A stretch of DNA of 64,000 nucleotides from assembly GCF_026624755.1 (NCBI RefSeq), contig NZ_JAPMXC010000002.1, positions 62,001 through 126,000 on the forward strand, read 5' to 3'. Below the pieces are notes generated by a model. The model was not told the DNA's origin, made no database searches, and saw only the letters and a program-made list of their open reading frames with translations. Below are positions 1 to 14,243 of the stretch, in pieces; position 1 is the stretch's first letter, and every line of letters starts with the position of its first letter. The translations under genes were made by a program, and so were the position numbers. Source of the stretch: Robbsia betulipollinis (GTDB taxonomy: Bacteria; Pseudomonadota; Gammaproteobacteria; Burkholderiales; Burkholderiaceae).

Positions 1-775
1 GAGCGCGAACCGGCCGTGGGAAGGCGACGACCATATCGCCGACGATGCCCGCGGCTGGCAGACGCTGGCGCCATCGGCGATCCCGTTCGGCGCGAATCTG
101 CCCAAGGTGCCCAAGGCGATGACGCTCGACGATATCGCCCGCGTGCGTCAGGATTTCGTCGCCGCCGCGAAGCGCGCGCTCGACGCCGGCTTCGAATGGC
201 TCGAACTGCATTTCGCGCATGGCTATCTGGCGCAGAGTTTCTTCTCGACGCATTCGAACCAGCGCGACGACGCCTACGGCGGCAGCCTCGAGAACCGCAG
301 CCGTTTCCTGCTGGAGACGCTGGCGGCGGTTCGCGAAGTCTGGCCCGAGCATTTGCCGCTGACCGCGCGTTTCGGCGTCATCGAATATGACGGCCGCGAC
401 GAGCAGACGCTCGCCGAATCGATCGAACTGGCGCAGAACTTCAAACGAGGCGGGCTCGACATGTTGAGCGTGAGCATCGGTTTCTCGACGCCGAACGCCG
501 CGATTCCCTGGGCGCCGGCATTCCTCGCGCCCGTAGCGGAGCGCGTGCGCCGGGAATCGGGCCTGCCGGTGTCATCGGCCTGGGGCATCGATACGCCGGC
601 GCTCGCGCAGCAGGTCGTGGCGGCGGAGCAGCTCGACCTGGTGATGGTCGGACGCGCGCAGCTCGCCGACCCGCACTGGCCGTACTATGCGGCGAAGAAG
701 CTGGGTCTGGAGCGTCCGTCCTGGACCCTGCCGGCGCCGTATGCGCACTGGCTCGAGCGCTACGCGGTCGGCTGA
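1..775 (+). CDS. NADH:flavin oxidoreductase / Old Yellow Enzyme family (5' truncated)
   Basis: The reading frame is open from the window edge, starting SANRPWEGDDHI, so the start codon and N-terminal part lie outside. The visible 257 residues are the C-terminal two thirds of a YqjM-type OYE TIM barrel. They include the active-site region ELHFAHGYLAQSFFS (family H-x-AHGYL motif), the conserved NxRxxRS-like stretch GGSLENRSRFLLE, and the FMN-phosphate-binding end VMVGRAQLADPHWP. Family members are FMN enzymes that reduce activated C=C bonds with NAD(P)H; the natural substrate cannot be told from sequence. It converges with the UdgX gene downstream, 56 bp away. Confidence 0.9.
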   Translation, partial: SANRPWEGDDHIADDARGWQTLAPSAIPFGANLPKVPKAMTLDDIARVRQDFVAAAKRALDAGFEWLELHFAHGYLAQSFFSTHSNQRDDAYGGSLENRSRFLLETLAAVREVWPEHLPLTARFGVIEYDGRDEQTLAESIELAQNFKRGGLDMLSVSIGFSTPNAAIPWAPAFLAPVAERVRRESGLPVSSAWGIDTPALAQQVVAAEQLDLVMVGRAQLADPHWPYYAAKKLGLERPSWTLPAPYAHWLERYAVG

Positions 776-831
776 CGGGCGGCTGGCGTCCCCCGGGAAA
801 GCGGGACGTTCCCATCCAGGCGTTCGGCGTT

Positions 832-2397
832 CTAGGAAAGCAGGGCGTTCCCATCGATGGGCGCGTCGACGAGCGCCTGCGCGCGCGCGAGCGCGGCGAC
901 GATGGTGTCGAGCGCGGCGTCCCGCTGCGCCGCCGCGCTCTGCCGCAGCGCATACGCGGGGTGGTAGGTGGCGAGCACCCAGCGTCCTGCGAATGTGAAA
1001 GGCGCGTCGAGATAGGGCGTCAGCGCCACGCGGCGTTTGAGCAGGGCGGTGAGGGCGGTGGCGCCCAGCGTCACGACCACGGCCGGGCGCACGGCGTCCA
1101 GTTCCCCGTCGAGCCAGTGGCCGCAGGCCTCGATCTCGCGCTGCTGCGGGGTCTTGTGCAGGCGGCGCTTGCCGCGGGGCTCCCACTTGAAATGTTTGAC
1201 CGCATTGGTCAGATAGACCTCCGCGCGCGGCAGGCCGGCGCGTTGCAGCGCGGTATCGAGCAGTTGTCCCGCCGGGCCGACGAAGGCGCGGCCCGCCAGA
1301 TCCTCCTGGTCTCCCGGTTGCTCGCCGATCACCATGATGCGGGCGGCCGCCGGCCCTGCGCCCGGCACCGCCTGCGTGGCCGCACGCCACAGTTCGCAGC
1401 GCCGGCAGGCATCCAGCGTCGTCGCCGTGTCGCGAACCGGCTGCGCGCGTTCCGCGTCCACCGGAATCACCTTGCCCGAGACCCTTCCCATTGCGCCCAC
1501 CGCGCGCGCCTGCGCCAATTGGCGCGAACCGCTGCGGGCCTCGCTGACCATCGCCGGAATCAGGCGGCTTTCCGGCAATCCCTTCCAGTAACGAACCGGC
1601 ATGTTCTGCTCGAGCGCCGATTCGTTGAGACGCGCCGGGTTGAAGATACTCTGGTAGTACGTCAGCCACAGGGCCTGGGACCGGTCGGCATGGTCGTGGG
1701 CATGGTCGGCCGCCACGGCGTTGCGCCGTTCGATACGCAGGACGGCGCCATCCCACAGCGCCGCGCCGCGCGGCGTGGTGATCAGCCAGCTGGTGCGGCC
1801 CATGCGCTGCGCGAAGTATTCCGCGCCCCAGGCGAGGATGTCGTGGGCAGGCTCGTACCATGCGACATATTCGGGCGCACCGGCCGCCGCCGGGCGTTGC
1901 TGGAAACGCACGTACGCCATCATGTCGTGTTTGTCGCGCCGCACGCCCTTCGCCATCCGGTGCAGCCGCGCGCCGTCCTCGTCCGCGGGCGAGGCGACAT
2001 GCCGCTCGCCACGCGTCCAGCGCCACAGCACCCGATAGAGAAAGGCCCAGCGCTGCACATCGTCGAACAGCGCGGCATCGCCCAGCAATACGCGCAGTTC
2101 CCGCGAGACGCTGATCGTGGCTTCTCCGGCTGCCGAGGCTTCCCCGCCCGGCAAGGGCTCCTCGTCCGGCAAGACCGTATGCGCCGGCGGCGACACGGTA
2201 TCGGTATCGGTATCGGTATCGGTATCGGTACCCTCGCGCGTATCGAACAGCGACAGCGCGGGTGCCGGTCCGCCCGGACGCATCGGATCGCCGCGCACGC
2301 GCCATTCGATCAGCGCTGGCGCCATCCCGGCCGCGATCGCACGTAAGGCGGCGGCACGCCAGCTCGCGAAGGTGTCGTCGATCTCGATCGCCTGCAT
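832..2397 (-). CDS. udgX: DUF4130 domain fused to UdgX-type uracil-DNA glycosylase
   Basis: This is a 521-residue fusion. Residues about 100-275 match DUF4130 (RRDKHDMMAYVRF, then YVAWYEPAHDIL). Residues about 325-505 are a family-4-like uracil-DNA glycosylase with CRRC, GEQPGDQEDLAGRAFVGPAG and the motif-B-like YHPAYALR. The segment GKRRLHKTP carries the KRRxH loop that distinguishes UdgX; by family knowledge its His (here about residue 414) forms a covalent bond with the abasic sugar after uracil removal. The ATG at 2397 gives MQAIEIDD and lies 5 nt after the stop of the upstream radical SAM gene, so the two are co-transcribed. A (GGTATC)n tract encodes a Thr-Asp repeat near residues 56-66. 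The fusion and its linkage to radical SAM match the TIGR03914/03915/03916 linkage group. The family call is firm; the biological role of the pair is not established. Confidence 0.9.
   Translation of the reverse strand: MQAIEIDDTFASWRAAALRAIAAGMAPALIEWRVRGDPMRPGGPAPALSLFDTREGTDTDTDTDTDTVSPPAHTVLPDEEPLPGGEASAAGEATISVSRELRVLLGDAALFDDVQRWAFLYRVLWRWTRGERHVASPADEDGARLHRMAKGVRRDKHDMMAYVRFQQRPAAAGAPEYVAWYEPAHDILAWGAEYFAQRMGRTSWLITTPRGAALWDGAVLRIERRNAVAADHAHDHADRSQALWLTYYQSIFNPARLNESALEQNMPVRYWKGLPESRLIPAMVSEARSGSRQLAQARAVGAMGRVSGKVIPVDAERAQPVRDTATTLDACRRCELWRAATQAVPGAGPAAARIMVIGEQPGDQEDLAGRAFVGPAGQLLDTALQRAGLPRAEVYLTNAVKHFKWEPRGKRRLHKTPQQREIEACGHWLDGELDAVRPAVVVTLGATALTALLKRRVALTPYLDAPFTFAGRWVLATYHPAYALRQSAAAQRDAALDTIVAALARAQALVDAPIDGNALLS
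2197..2230. repeat. GGTATC hexanucleotide tandem repeat inside the UdgX gene
   Basis: There are nearly six perfect copies of GGTATC in tandem, encoding alternating Thr-Asp on the minus strand. The 6 bp unit preserves the frame when copy number changes. It lies in the N-terminal region before the recognisable DUF4130 domain. Confidence 0.95.
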
Positions 2398-2402
2398 CCC
2401 GG

Positions 2403-3614
2403 TCACAGGAGCGAGAGCTGGACCGGCGGTACGAGCAAGGACTGGCGCAGCCGTTGCGACGGCACATCGCGCAGCGGCGGCCGATAGTCGACGGTGACGA
2501 CGAAAGGCTTGATCTTCTCCATGCTGCAGCGCAGCCGGACCAGATCCCCGTAATGCACGCGATGCGTGCGGCGCAATTCGACCAACCGCTTGGCGTTGCG
2601 CATCCCGATACCCGGCACCCGGGCGATCATGCGCAGCGGCGCGGTATTGAGATTGACGGGAAAATGCTCGCGGTGGGCGAGCGCCCACGCCAGCTTCGGA
2701 TCGATGTCGAGCGCCAGGTTGCCCGGCCCGTCGAGGAGTTCCGCGGCAGTGAAGCCATAGCCGCGCAGCAGGAAATCCGCCTGATACAGCCGATGTTCGC
2801 GTTGCAGCGGCGGTGCCTGCAGCGGCACGGCCGCCGGACTGTCGGGAATCGGACTGAAGGCGGAATAGTAGACGCGCTTGAGCCGGTACGATCCATAAAG
2901 CGTCTCGGCCGTATCCAGGATGGTGCGATCGTCGGTCGCGTCCGCACCGACGATCATTTGCGTGCTTTGTCCGGCCGGCGCGAAACGTGGGCCCCGCGGT
3001 TCGCTGCTCGCTTCCTCCGACGCGATGCGGATCGCGCCCATCGCGCGCTTGATCGTACGCCCGCTCTTCTCCGGCGCGAGGCGTTGCAGACCGCCGTCGG
3101 TGGGCAGTTCGATATTGACGCTGAGGCGGTCGGCGAACCGGCCGGCCTGCGCGATCAGGCGGGCGTCGGCGTCCGGGATCGTCTTCAGATGGATGTACCC
3201 GCGGAACTGATGATCTTCCCGCAGCGATTGCGCGACCCGCACCAGTTGTTCCATCGTGTAGTCGCTCGACTGGATCACCCCGGAACTGAGGAACAGACCG
3301 TCGATGTAGTTGCGGCGGTAGAAATCCATCGTCAGGTCGACGACTTCCTTCGGGTTGAACCGCGCGCGCGGCACGTTGCTGGAGCGGCGGTTGATGCAGT
3401 ACTGACAGTCGTACAGGCAGAAATTCGTCAGGAGGATCTTGAGCAGCGACACGCAGCGCCCGTCGGGCGTGAAGCTGTGGCAGATGCCGGCACCGGTGCT
3501 CGCCCCCAGTCCCTCGATGCCGCGTGACGCGCGCTTCGGCGCGCCGCCGCTCGCGCAGGAGGCATCGTACTTCGCGGCATCGGCGAGGATTTCCAGCTTT
3601 TCGGAGAGTTCCAT
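2403..3614 (-). CDS. putative DNA modification/repair radical SAM protein
   Basis: This 403-residue protein has the radical SAM cluster motif CLYDCQYC (Cys66, Cys70, Cys73; CxxxCxxC), which binds a [4Fe-4S] cluster and S-adenosylmethionine. Near the C-terminus, IARVPGIGMRNAKRLVELR is a helix-hairpin-helix motif of the kind used for non-specific DNA binding. This pairing and the following UdgX-DUF4130 gene match the TIGR03916 family, which is named for DNA modification or repair but whose reaction is not known to me. A perfect LexA box lies 13 nt upstream of the ATG, so SOS control is likely. It is divergent from glutathione peroxidase and is the first gene of a two-gene operon. What it does to DNA, or whether it acts on UdgX, is open. 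Confidence 0.88.
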   Translation of the reverse strand: MELSEKLEILADAAKYDASCASGGAPKRASRGIEGLGASTGAGICHSFTPDGRCVSLLKILLTNFCLYDCQYCINRRSSNVPRARFNPKEVVDLTMDFYRRNYIDGLFLSSGVIQSSDYTMEQLVRVAQSLREDHQFRGYIHLKTIPDADARLIAQAGRFADRLSVNIELPTDGGLQRLAPEKSGRTIKRAMGAIRIASEEASSEPRGPRFAPAGQSTQMIVGADATDDRTILDTAETLYGSYRLKRVYYSAFSPIPDSPAAVPLQAPPLQREHRLYQADFLLRGYGFTAAELLDGPGNLALDIDPKLAWALAHREHFPVNLNTAPLRMIARVPGIGMRNAKRLVELRRTHRVHYGDLVRLRCSMEKIKPFVVTVDYRPPLRDVPSQRLRQSLLVPPVQLSLL

Positions 3615-3627
3615 CGATGCCTCTTGA

Positions 3628-3643
3628 CTGTTCGTTTGTACAG
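3628..3643 (-). promoter_or_regulatory. LexA (SOS) box upstream of the radical SAM-UdgX operon
   Basis: CTGTTCGTTTGTACAG is a perfect CTGT-N8-ACAG palindrome flanked by A and TATT. It sits 13 nt before the radical SAM start codon, where bound LexA would block transcription or promoter clearance. The same core precedes lexA itself in this window, which gives an internal reference. Confidence 0.85.
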
Positions 3644-3752
3644 TATTCTACGCGCTTTCCCCGGGTTCGGCCGAGTCGTGCGCCGTCGGGATCGGATGCA
3701 ATCGGGTAGTATCGATCCGATTCCGTTCAACACAGCTGCCGAGGACAACGCC

Positions 3753-4304
3753 ATGACCCAGACCATTTACGATATCCCCGTCCAATCGATCGACGGGTCG
3801 CCGACGACACTTGCCCAATTCAAGGGCAAGGTGCTGCTGGTCGTCAACGTGGCGTCGAAGTGCGGACTCACGCCGCAATACGAAGGTCTGGAGAAGCTGT
3901 ACAAGGACTGGCACGCCAAGGGGCTGCAGATCCTGGGCTTTCCGGCGAACAACTTCAAGGGCCAGGAGCCGGGCAGCGACGCGGAGATCGCATCGTTTTG
4001 CAGCCTGACCTACGACGTGACGTTCCCGATGTTCTCGAAGATCTCGGTCGTGGGCGCCGATCAGCATCCGCTGTACCACGCGCTGACGATCGCGCAGCCG
4101 CATGCGACCGGCGACGGCCCCTTCCGGGAGCGCCTCGAAGGCTATGGCATGACGCCCAACACGGCGCCCGAAGTCCTGTGGAATTTCGAGAAGTTCCTGG
4201 TCGATGCCGAGGGCGAAGTGGTGGGACGATTCGCGCCGGACGTCGCCGCGGACGATCCCCGCCTGCTGGCGGCGGTCGAAGCGGAACTCGCGAAAGCGCA
4301 TTGA
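3753..4304 (+). CDS. glutathione peroxidase (thioredoxin-fold peroxidase)
   Basis: This 183-residue Cys-type peroxidase of the GPx/BtuE family would reduce hydroperoxides using glutathione or thioredoxin. Visible motifs are NVASKCGLTPQY with the peroxidatic Cys37, LGFPANNFKGQEPG, and WNFEKFLVD with the conserved Trp and Asn of the catalytic tetrad. The ATG at 3753 follows a GAGGA site by 6 nt and yields the expected family start MTQTIYDIPV. It is cytoplasmic, with no signal peptide. It is divergent from the SOS operon, and the histidine kinase gene follows 133 bp downstream. Confidence 0.93.
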   Translation: MTQTIYDIPVQSIDGSPTTLAQFKGKVLLVVNVASKCGLTPQYEGLEKLYKDWHAKGLQILGFPANNFKGQEPGSDAEIASFCSLTYDVTFPMFSKISVVGADQHPLYHALTIAQPHATGDGPFRERLEGYGMTPNTAPEVLWNFEKFLVDAEGEVVGRFAPDVAADDPRLLAAVEAELAKAH

Positions 4305-4437
4305 GGCTGCCGCGTGGCGGGCAATTCCTGCCGCGCGGGAAGGGATAGGAAGCAGATGCGGCCATAGGGGGCCACGTGCCGAGGCGTCGTGCCACGCGTG
4401 GAGGGCGCGCCGGTCCTCGAACGCCGCAGGAGGACAT

Positions 4438-6813
4438 ATGTTTGGTCCCGAGATGCGTGCGGATGGTGTGCGGTCCAGCGTGAGCGCATCGCGTGCGCAG
4501 GAAGCGGCCGATGCCGATCGTGAACAGGCGACGGCGGGCCGCTCCTTTGAACTCCAGAGAAATTTGCTGCGGATGGTGGCCGGAGGGTCGGCCATTCTCG
4601 CCGCCCTGTTCATCTCGATCGTCGCGGTCAATGACTGGCACGACCGCGTGGCGACCTACGCCACCGTCGCCATGCGCACCGCGTGTGCGGTGGAAGAGCA
4701 TGCGCTCAAAGTGTTGCAGCTCAACGAAGCGCTCGAACAGCAGGTCGTCGATTACCTCGACGGGTTCGACGACGGCGACTTCGAGAGGTTGCAGCCGCGC
4801 ATCCACGCGCACCTGTGCGCGATGGCCCTGCATATTCCGTCGGTCGTCTCGATCTACGTCACGAATGCGCAGGGGGCGATCGTGGCATCGAGCATCGCCT
4901 ATCCGGTGCCGCGCGTCGCTCTGACGCGTCAGCCCTATCTGCGCGGCGCGATGGCGGGCAGGGCACTCGACGAAGTATCGCCGCTGTTTGTCGGCGCGAT
5001 CAGCCATGAACGGCTCTTCAGCACCACCGCCAGACGCACCCGTGCGGATGGCGGCTTCGATGGCATCGTGTCGATCGCCCTGCGTCCCCGCTATTTCACG
5101 GCGTTCTATCGCGAGACCGCCGGCGTGTCGCCGCCCTGGAGCTTGCGGCTGAGCCGCATCGATGGCGCGGTGCTCGCCCGCTATCCTCCGGCCGTGGAAG
5201 CGCATGCGCCGGCCGGGACCGACGCCGGGAGCGCAAACGGGCCGGCTTTCGCCGTGGATCCCGTTTCGGACGGCGGCGAGAACGCGGCGGCGCTCCACGC
5301 GCTGGCGGCGGGGAAAACGGCCGGACTGTTCACGCCGCGCTCGGTGTTCGACGCGGGCACCGGCGATGCGGGCACCGGCGTGCTGGCTTTTCGCAAGGTG
5401 GACGGCTTTCCGGTCTTCGTCAGCGCCAGCGTTTCGCTGGCCGCCATCCGGGCGGAATGGCTGCGTCACATGGGCCTGCTGACGGCCTCGTTGTTGCTGC
5501 CGTGCCTGTTGCTGTGGAGCGTCATCGCCTGGTCGTTGCACCGGCTTGCACGCGGCGAGCGGGACTGGCGCGAGCTCCAGGCGGAAGTCGCCGTGCGCAA
5601 GGGAGTCGAGGAAGCCTATCGGCAGTCGCTCAAGATGGAAGCGCTCGGGCGCCTCGTGGGCAACGTCGCGCATGAGTTCAACAATCTGCTGATGGTCGTC
5701 TCGGCGAATACGCAGCTGGTCCGGTTCGCGGATGCGCCGAAGGTGGCGCCTCAGATCGCGGCGATCGAGCGGGCCGTGCGCGACGGGCAGAGCCTCACGC
5801 GCCAATTGCTGGGCGTGGCGCGCAAGCAGCCGCTGCGCGTCGAGCCAATCGCACTGTACGGCTGGCTTGCCATGCAGGAACAGCGCCTGCGCGAAGTGCT
5901 GGGTAGCGTCGTGGTCCTGTCGTGGACCGTGCCCGATGCCTGCCGCGTTCGCGTCGATCCCTACGAATTCGAACTGGCGCTCACCAACGTCGCGCTCAAT
6001 GCGCGCGACGCGATGCCCGCTGGTGGCCGTTTCACGATCCGAGCCGCGACGCGCTGGTGCGATGGGCGGGAGGCGCCGTCGTTGCAGGGTGAATTCGTGT
6101 GCATCACGTTGCGGGACACCGGCATCGGCATGGAGCCGGCGGTGCTGTCGCGGGCGTTCGAACCCCTGTTCTCGACGAAAAGCAAAGGGCGGGGCATGGG
6201 GCTGGGCCTGCCGCAGGTCTTTGCGTTCTGCGAACAGGCGGGCGGCATGGCCCGAATCGAGAGCGTGCCGCGCGACGGGACCACGGTCACCCTCTATTTG
6301 CCGCGCGATACGCTGCCACAACCGACGCAACACGCGATGCAACACGTGGTGCCAGCAGTGCCGATGGGGCAACACGCAACGTCGGCGCTGCGGCCGGTCG
6401 TCGCCGCCGCGGTGCAGCCGGCGGACCCGGCCGCCGCGGTGGCGCTGCGCATCCTCCTGGTGGAGGACGACGACGCGGTGGCCGAGGCCAACGGGGCGTT
6501 GCTGGCGACCATGGGGCATACGGTGCAGCGGGCCGTCACCGCGGACGCGGCGATGGCGCTGTTCGAGCGCGGCGCGGCGAGCGCGATCGATGTCGTGGTC
6601 TCGGACATTCAGATGCCCGGCGCGATGAACGGCATCGACCTCGCCGAACGGCTGGCGCAGGTATTTCCGCGACTCCCGGTGCTGCTGGTGACCGGCTATA
6701 CCCGTGAACTGGAGCGGGCGCGGCAGGCGAACCGGCCGGTGTTTTCCAAGCCCTTCGACATCGTGGCGCTGGACCGCATGCTCCGGAATATCGGCGCGCG
6801 TGGCACGGCTTGA
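4438..6813 (+). CDS. hybrid sensor histidine kinase with C-terminal receiver domain
   Basis: This is a 791-residue membrane sensor. TM1 lies at about residues 46-64 and TM2 at about 347-370, bracketing a periplasmic region of about 280 residues that looks like a PDC/Cache sensor. The HisKA H-box is GNVAHEFNN with His412, followed by an HATPase with DTGIGMEP and KGRGMGLGLP. A receiver domain spans about 671-788 with phospho-acceptor Asp723 in VSDIQMPG. The VAHEFNN/REC layout matches hybrid kinases that phosphorylate their own receiver. The start at 4438 follows CAGGAGG by 4 nt. A 15 bp unit (GCGGGCACCGGCGAT) is repeated near 5354-5383. No cognate response regulator with an output domain is adjacent, and the signal sensed is unknown. 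Confidence 0.9.
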   Translation: MFGPEMRADGVRSSVSASRAQEAADADREQATAGRSFELQRNLLRMVAGGSAILAALFISIVAVNDWHDRVATYATVAMRTACAVEEHALKVLQLNEALEQQVVDYLDGFDDGDFERLQPRIHAHLCAMALHIPSVVSIYVTNAQGAIVASSIAYPVPRVALTRQPYLRGAMAGRALDEVSPLFVGAISHERLFSTTARRTRADGGFDGIVSIALRPRYFTAFYRETAGVSPPWSLRLSRIDGAVLARYPPAVEAHAPAGTDAGSANGPAFAVDPVSDGGENAAALHALAAGKTAGLFTPRSVFDAGTGDAGTGVLAFRKVDGFPVFVSASVSLAAIRAEWLRHMGLLTASLLLPCLLLWSVIAWSLHRLARGERDWRELQAEVAVRKGVEEAYRQSLKMEALGRLVGNVAHEFNNLLMVVSANTQLVRFADAPKVAPQIAAIERAVRDGQSLTRQLLGVARKQPLRVEPIALYGWLAMQEQRLREVLGSVVVLSWTVPDACRVRVDPYEFELALTNVALNARDAMPAGGRFTIRAATRWCDGREAPSLQGEFVCITLRDTGIGMEPAVLSRAFEPLFSTKSKGRGMGLGLPQVFAFCEQAGGMARIESVPRDGTTVTLYLPRDTLPQPTQHAMQHVVPAVPMGQHATSALRPVVAAAVQPADPAAAVALRILLVEDDDAVAEANGALLATMGHTVQRAVTADAAMALFERGAASAIDVVVSDIQMPGAMNGIDLAERLAQVFPRLPVLLVTGYTRELERARQANRPVFSKPFDIVALDRMLRNIGARGTA

Positions 6814-6855
6814 AACGCCCCGGTCAGACGGCCGGGGCGCGGTGCTCCAGGTACC

Positions 6856-7818
6856 TCAGGTGCCGGTCTTGCGCATCGCCTCGCGCATGACGGTGGCCAG
6901 CTCCTCGGCGACGAACTTCGAGACATAGGCATTCGCGCCCACGCGGCGTACATGTTCTTCGTTCGCGGAACCCGACAGCGATGAATGGATCACGACCGGG
7001 ATCGCCTGCAGGCCGCTCGCGGCCTTGATGCGGCGCGTCAGGGTGAAGCCATCCATCTCGGGCATTTCGAGATCGGTCAGGACCAGGGCGATATCGTCGG
7101 TGACGTCGGTACCGGCTTCCAGCGCCTTGCGCTGCGCGCTTTCGAGCACGGCCCAGGCTTCCTGACCCGTCTTGGTCATGACATAGGGCACGCCCATCGC
7201 CGACAGACTTTGCTCGATGAGGCTGCGCGCCACGCCGGAGTCGTCCGCCGCCAGCACCCGCGCGCCGGGTTTGAGCAGCAGCCGGCCCACGCTCGATTCA
7301 TTGATCTCCTGCTCGGCCGCGGGCATGACATCGCGCAGGATCTGCTCGACATCGAGGACCTGCGCGAGGCGCGAACCGTCGACATTGCCGTCGAGCCGGG
7401 CGAAGCTCGTCACCGTGTTGCCGCCCGAGCAGGTTTCCGCCGACAGCACCTGATTCCATTCGAGACGCACGATCTCTTCGACCTCCTCGACCGCGAAACC
7501 CTGGGTGGTGCGGGCGAATTCGGTCACCAGCAGGATCTTGTGGCCGCTGCGCGGAGTACAGCCGGTGATGCGCGGCAGATCGATCACGGGCAGGATCTGG
7601 CCGCGAATGTCGGCGACGCCCAGAATCTCCGGGGGCGAGCCGGCGATGGCGGTGATGGGCGGCATCGCCAGGATCTCGCGGATCTTGAAAACGTTGATGC
7701 CATACAGTTCCCGTTGCGACGACTCCGGCGATTCTCCCAGGCGAAACAACAATAATTCGAACATGTTGTTGCCTGCGAGCCGAACGCGTTGTTCGATGTC
7801 TTGTTGCGAGTTGCTCAT
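6856..7818 (-). CDS. cheV: chemotaxis protein CheV (CheW-receiver)
   Basis: This 320-residue protein has an N-terminal CheW-like domain (about 15-165; ADIRGQILPVIDLPRI is the typical core) and a C-terminal receiver domain (about 185-315) with the acidic patch AADDSG and phospho-acceptor Asp in VLTDLEMPEMDG. CheV couples chemoreceptors to CheA, and phosphorylation of its receiver is thought to tune adaptation. No other chemotaxis gene is in the window, so it is an orphan locus. It is convergent with the hybrid kinase and divergent from the double UvrA gene. Confidence 0.93.
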   Translation of the reverse strand: MSNSQQDIEQRVRLAGNNMFELLLFRLGESPESSQRELYGINVFKIREILAMPPITAIAGSPPEILGVADIRGQILPVIDLPRITGCTPRSGHKILLVTEFARTTQGFAVEEVEEIVRLEWNQVLSAETCSGGNTVTSFARLDGNVDGSRLAQVLDVEQILRDVMPAAEQEINESSVGRLLLKPGARVLAADDSGVARSLIEQSLSAMGVPYVMTKTGQEAWAVLESAQRKALEAGTDVTDDIALVLTDLEMPEMDGFTLTRRIKAASGLQAIPVVIHSSLSGSANEEHVRRVGANAYVSKFVAEELATVMREAMRKTGT

Positions 7819-8147
7819 CTTGGGGTCTCCAGAACCGATCGCCGCAATCGTGCGGATAGCTGATTAACGGCAACGGTCACGCGAAGTTGAGAAATTTTGT
7901 GCTTAGCGTTTTCAACGGCTTACGTGCCTCGACAAGCGGTTCCGGCGCGCCGCCGCGCGTCCGGGTCGTGCAGCCGAAACTGTATGGGTGTACAGTATCC
8001 ATCGCGCTTCGGCCAGGTCGCCCCCCCTGAGCGGCCAGGTTTCTGCGTGTATTCTGTTTGTTACCCCGGCCAGCGGACGCCGCCCTGCGCGCAGGCGCGC
8101 CGCCGCCGTCTTCGAATCGATCTGCCTCATTGAATCGGACAGGAATA
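7819..8147. other. divergent cheV / UvrA intergenic region
   Basis: This 329 bp stretch separates the divergent cheV and UvrA genes. It contains a perfect LexA box at 7980-7995. No further gene or RNA was recognised. Confidence 0.6.
7980..7995 (+). promoter_or_regulatory. LexA (SOS) box upstream of the double UvrA gene
   Basis: CTGTATGGGTGTACAG is a perfect CTGT-N8-ACAG palindrome preceded by A and followed by TAT, matching the flanks of the lexA box in this window. It lies about 150 bp before the chosen GTG start, so a promoter close to the box and a leader of about 100-150 nt are implied. Confidence 0.85.
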
Positions 8148-14177
<6,030 letters not shown>

Positions 14178-14223
14178 TGGTATTAGAGCGCTGACGCCCA
14201 TCGGCGTGGCACGCGAAACCGCC

Positions 14224-14243
14224 GCCGAGGCCTAGGCCTCGGC
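14224..14243. repeat. 20 bp perfect palindrome between convergent uvrA and hutG
   Basis: GCCGAGGCCTAGGCCTCGGC is its own reverse complement, with the hutG stop codon (TAG on the minus strand) at its centre. It could form a cruciform or a loop-less hairpin. There is no T-tract, so a terminator role is uncertain. Confidence 0.8.

Noticed and set aside
3955-6519. 854-codon minus-strand frame opposite the peroxidase and kinase genes
   Set aside because: It crosses two convincing genes, has no family motif, and its composition is that of an antisense frame.
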